Assembly (NCBI GenBank): GCA_030950965.1 | Contig: JAUZQP010000183.1 | Coordinates: 1-9,840, forward strand | Direction: 5' to 3' | Length of the DNA: 9,840 nt | From: Mariprofundaceae bacterium | GTDB taxonomy: Bacteria; Pseudomonadota; Zetaproteobacteria; Mariprofundales; Mariprofundaceae | Shown: positions 7,878 to 9,840 of the stretch, one piece after another | How positions within the stretch are numbered: position 1 is the stretch's first letter | Layout of the letters: each line of letters starts with the position of its first letter | The notes under the pieces: model-generated | The model's input: the letters and a program-made list of their open reading frames with translations, nothing else | The model's database searches: none | What the model was told of the DNA's origin: nothing | Translations under genes and position numbers: made by a program

Positions 7878-7940
7878 CCTTAGGGGCTGTCAATAAATAA
7901 CTCCCCACACAGTGAAGTGATTTATTGACAAGACCTTAGG
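7878..7940 (-). repeat. Imperfect inverted repeat / leader hairpin upstream of pyrE
   Basis: Two arms, 7878-7898 and 7920-7940, are complementary at 17 of 21 positions by hand count. They include a perfect 11-base block (TGTCAATAAAT facing ATTTATTGACA) and an outer CCTnAGG block, with a 21-base centre. The two outer ends are also a 7-base direct repeat, CCTTAGG (7878-7884 and 7934-7940). If transcription starts near 7954, the pyrE mRNA leader would fold into this hairpin about 14 bases before its ribosome-binding site. No U-run follows the stem, so it is not a standard intrinsic terminator or attenuator. It could be a protein-binding operator, a leader structure, or a small insertion remnant. 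Confidence 0.7.
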
Positions 7941-7960
7941 CGCATGGCGTAAAGGCGCGC

Positions 7961-7989
7961 ATAGTAACAGAAATGCCACGCCTGCCCAA
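7961..7989 (-). promoter_or_regulatory. Candidate sigma70-type promoter for the pyrE operon
   Basis: Read on the minus strand: a weak -35 TTGGGC (7989-7984), a 17-base spacer, and -10 TACTAT (7966-7961) preceded by TG in the extended -10 position (TGTTACTAT). Transcription would start near 7954, giving a leader of about 100 bases that carries the hairpin at 7878-7940. It is the best promoter-like match between the hemolysin-family gene and pyrE, but rests on visual matching only. Confidence 0.45.
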
Positions 7990-8030
7990 TAACCACGATG
8001 AATATGATGAATGGGAGAGGGCGCAGAGCT

Positions 8031-8666
8031 TTATATCGTAGCGGTCAAGCCACCATTACGACCTTGTTGAACTGCGTGTTCCCACAGCGGAAGCAGTACC
8101 TTGCGACTGTATTCCAATGCTTCTTGCCCTTCGTGAATATTACCAAACATTACTTTGGGCGTGTTATCATAATAATGTCCCCATTCATCTTGCTCAGCTT
8201 CCTGCAAGCGATTAGCCGAAGCTTCAGCAATAATGATGGGCTCTAAGCCCAAGCGATAAAAGGCGTTATACAGCAAGGGAACACCGGTGAAAGCTACCCA
8301 GCGATAGCCTGAACCATACAGGAAAGCTGTTGCTGCGACGATTGCCGCCCGCGCCCCACCCGAGCGAAAGTCGGCTAAATTCCCCACCTCCACCACCTCA
8401 TCTCGCGCCACGGCATGCCCCACATGGGTGGCGATTACCAGCTCAATCGGCTGATCCAAATAGTGCTCTAAAAATAGGGGTTCGATGCTAGCAGGACGGA
8501 AGCCCAACATGGCAATATCTTCGCAATTATCGCGACTCCGCAGGCGTAAGAGTTGCGGCATGTAATGGTGCACATTTGCATCATAAGCATCTTGAAAACG
8601 AGCATGAATCATGGCTTCTGCCTGTTTGCGGCGACTGTCTTGTGCTTGGATGATATCAATCAACAT
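8031..8666 (-). CDS. Thermostable-hemolysin family protein
   Basis: A complete 211-residue soluble protein without signal peptide or membrane segment. It matches the family named after a Vibrio 'thermostable hemolysin' by the pattern FQDAYDANVHHYMPQLLRL (24-42), a central GFRPASIEPLFLEHYLDQPIE (55-75), EVGNLADF (93-100), GYRWVAFTGVPLL (120-132) and a late WGHYYDNTPKVMFGN (162-176). These elements resemble the acyltransferase-like fold of GNAT and acyl-homoserine-lactone synthases as I recall them, so an acyl- or acetyl-transfer role is as plausible as haemolysis; lack of a secretion signal does not favour a toxin. The ATG has GAGGAG (8673-8678) six bases upstream, a clear start. It stands alone: 190 bases separate it from the flavoprotein gene and 176 from pyrE, both on the same strand. 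Family assignment is good, molecular function unknown. Confidence 0.8.
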   Translation of the reverse strand: MLIDIIQAQDSRRKQAEAMIHARFQDAYDANVHHYMPQLLRLRSRDNCEDIAMLGFRPASIEPLFLEHYLDQPIELVIATHVGHAVARDEVVEVGNLADFRSGGARAAIVAATAFLYGSGYRWVAFTGVPLLYNAFYRLGLEPIIIAEASANRLQEAEQDEWGHYYDNTPKVMFGNIHEGQEALEYSRKVLLPLWEHAVQQGRNGGLTATI

Positions 8667-8795
8667 GCGTGACTCCTCTGTTTCGATTTTAACCTGAGTT
8701 ATTCATTCATTAGTCGTGGTGATTGCGGATAAAGGGACAGCAAGGGCGCGACAGTATTTGTGAATATTCGGTTAGGAGCCTTACACTATGACAAT
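8667..8795. other. Non-coding region upstream of the hemolysin-family gene
   Basis: No coding potential is convincing here. Next to the gene is a good Shine-Dalgarno site (8673-8678) and, on the minus strand, a TAAAAT hexamer (8686-8691) that could be a -10 box, but no -35 match stands at the right distance and the leader would be very short. Further away are an ATTC/TGAA tandem (8701-8710) and an 8-base palindrome GAATATTC (8762-8769). The gene's promoter should lie here but I cannot fix it. Confidence 0.4.
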
Positions 8796-8845
8796 GCCTG
8801 AATCATGGCTGAATTGAATATCAACCTATTCTGAATGATTCAGGC
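8796..8845 (-). repeat. Nested inverted repeat with phased CTGAAT copies
   Basis: A perfect 11-base inverted repeat (8796-8806 GCCTGAATCAT with 8835-8845 ATGATTCAGGC) encloses 28 bases that contain a further 5-base pair GAATA/TATTC (8816-8820, 8827-8831). CTGAAT occurs on the plus strand at 8798, 8809 and 8831, spacings of 11 and 22 bases, and the last copy forms a 13-base palindrome with ATTCAG (8831-8843). It begins 11 bases beyond the stop codon of the flavoprotein gene, so it may fold at the 3' end of that mRNA. There is no following U-run, so a standard intrinsic terminator is unlikely; a regulator-binding site is the alternative. Confidence 0.6.
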
Positions 8846-8856
8846 TGGTTTAATGG

Positions 8857-9840
8857 TTACGGTTTGATTGCCTTGGCTGCGCAGTAGGCAGATGACCATG
8901 CCCATTGGAAGTTGAATCCGCCTAATTGCCCTGTTACATCGACGACTTCACCGATGAAGTAAAGACTGGGGACGTGCTTGACCATCATGGTGGAGGAGGA
9001 TAATGCCTTGGTACTAACACCGCCTGCGGTGGCTTCGGCGGTGCGGTAGCCCTCTGTGGCAGATGGCTTAATCTGCCAATGGTGGATATGCTCGCCAATG
9101 GCTTTCATCTGTGCGGGAGTCATTGCCTTCAAGGTGGTCGTTACGCTTATTTGCTCGCACAGTAGCTTGGCTAGCCGTTTGGGTAATTGCGTAGCCAGTG
9201 CGGTGACTAATTGCGCACCGGGACGTTGTCCGCGTTGCTCGCTGAGCCATGTGCTAACATCAAGCGCGGGTAACAGGTCGATGTCCAAGCTATCACCGGG
9301 TTGCCAATAGGATGATATTTGTAGCAGCGCAGGGCCAGAAGCGCCGCGATGGGTAAATAACATCGCCTCGCTAAAACTATGGCGGCGACAACGTACGGTG
9401 ACAGGTAGGGCAATCCCAGCTAAATCTTTGAAAGAAGCCCCTAATGCACCCGAGAAAGTAAAAGGAACGAGACTGGCGCGTGTTGTCGCCACGGGGCAAC
9501 CGAATTGCTCGGCTAGTTTTAACCCTAAATTTGTCGCGCCCATTTTTGGAATGGACAGCCCACCCGTAGCAACTACGGCGACAGGAGCTTGGTACGATTC
9601 GCGCTGCGTGCGTAGGGTGAATAGACCACTGCTCTCATCGCGGGCGAGGCTTTTTACTTCGTGCTGCAAAGCAAATACGACATCACCCGTGCGGCAATCA
9701 TCGACCAACATGGCTACAATCGCTTTGGCAGAGTCGTCGCAAAATAGCTGACCATGTTCGCGTTCGTGGTAGGCAATACCATGCGATTCGACGTAAGCAA
9801 TAAAATCCGCCGCACTATATCGCGCTAATGCAGACTTGCT
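8857..9840 (-). CDS. BaiN/YhiN (HI0933-like) FAD-dependent oxidoreductase, N-terminus missing
   Basis: Flavoprotein of the HI0933/YhiN/BaiN family, two-dinucleotide-binding oxidoreductases of mostly uncertain substrate. The visible part is 327 codons; the frame is open to the right edge of the window. The 43 codons before the Met at 9709-9711 read as typical family sequence (LARYSAADFIAYVESHGIAYHE, interrupted here, then REHGQLFCDDSAKAIV). That Met is therefore internal, and the true start, with the N-terminal FAD-binding glycine motif, lies beyond 9840. Family features present are VVATGGLSIPKMGAT (the second dinucleotide-contact segment), FTHRGASGPALLQISSYW, a GYRTAEATAGGVSTKAL segment, and the C-terminal FAD-closing block GEVVDVTGQLGGFNFQWAW. 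About 60-75 residues seem to be missing for a usual length near 400. It ends in TAA at 8857-8859. I infer no operon link with the downstream gene because of the 190-base gap and the inverted repeat. Confidence 0.9.
   Translation of the reverse strand, partial: SKSALARYSAADFIAYVESHGIAYHEREHGQLFCDDSAKAIVAMLVDDCRTGDVVFALQHEVKSLARDESSGLFTLRTQRESYQAPVAVVATGGLSIPKMGATNLGLKLAEQFGCPVATTRASLVPFTFSGALGASFKDLAGIALPVTVRCRRHSFSEAMLFTHRGASGPALLQISSYWQPGDSLDIDLLPALDVSTWLSEQRGQRPGAQLVTALATQLPKRLAKLLCEQISVTTTLKAMTPAQMKAIGEHIHHWQIKPSATEGYRTAEATAGGVSTKALSSSTMMVKHVPSLYFIGEVVDVTGQLGGFNFQWAWSSAYCAAKAIKP

Noticed and set aside
7855..7908. An 18-codon N-terminal extension of pyrE starting at GTG 7908
   Set aside because: It runs through the inverted repeat, has no good ribosome-binding site, and adds residues not expected before the family's usual start; the ATG at 7854 has AAGGA at proper spacing.
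7878..7940. The pyrE leader hairpin as an intrinsic terminator for the hemolysin-family gene
   Set aside because: No U-run follows the stem on the minus strand, the core is A/T-rich, and it lies about 90 bases beyond the stop codon and past a candidate promoter.
7936..7962. A short leader-peptide frame on the minus strand (MRAFTPCA) before the pyrE hairpin
   Set aside because: Its ATG overlaps the proposed -10 box, so it would not be in the transcript, and it has no ribosome-binding site or pyrimidine-sensing pattern.
8788..8817. A 9-residue plus-strand frame with GGAG upstream (8775-8778)
   Set aside because: Too short to support, spacing is long, and it overlaps the inverted repeat, which explains the sequence better.
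9709..9711. ATG as the true start of the flavoprotein gene
   Set aside because: The 43 codons upstream to the window edge are open and read as conserved family sequence, so the gene continues past 9840.
9398..9751. A 117-codon plus-strand frame opposite the flavoprotein gene
   Set aside because: Antisense shadow of a clearly conserved coding sequence, with no start signals of its own.

Overview
The window reads as core chromosome of a Gram-negative bacterium. LolA, a FadL-type beta-barrel protein and a membrane-anchored FtsK all point to a cell with an outer membrane, and base composition looks roughly balanced throughout. All eight genes lie on the minus strand. The order ftsK-lolA-(fadL-like)-rarA recalls the ftsK-lolA-rarA block of gammaproteobacteria. 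However, the presence of RNase J and a PyrE that is not of the E. coli type argue against an enterobacterial-like host. A deeper-branching proteobacterial lineage (for example the Zetaproteobacteria) is my guess, not something the sequence proves.

Region 1 (1-7854, read right to left) is a tightly packed chain: pyrE, rnj (RNase J), ftsK, lolA, a fadL-like gene, rarA. The junctions are, in order: a 1-base TAATG overlap, a 17-base gap, a 4-base GTGA overlap, an 8-base overlap and a 4-base TTGA overlap. It is very probably one operon with translational coupling. It joins pyrimidine synthesis, RNA decay, chromosome segregation, lipoprotein traffic, an outer-membrane channel and replication-fork maintenance. 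A plausible extended -10 promoter lies at 7961-7989. The leader it would produce contains a long imperfect hairpin (7878-7940) just before the pyrE ribosome-binding site.

Region 2 (8031-8666) is a single gene of the 'thermostable hemolysin' family with a strong Shine-Dalgarno site, flanked by 176 and 190 bases of non-coding DNA.

Region 3 (8857-9840) is the C-terminal part of a BaiN/YhiN (HI0933-like) flavoprotein whose N-terminus lies beyond the right edge. The non-coding stretch after it holds a nested inverted repeat with helically phased copies of CTGAAT.

I see no mobile element, CRISPR array, tRNA or rRNA, and no obviously new multi-gene system. The best leads are the pyrE leader hairpin, the phased CTGAAT element, the FadL-like gene coupled to lolA, and the poorly understood thermostable-hemolysin family protein.
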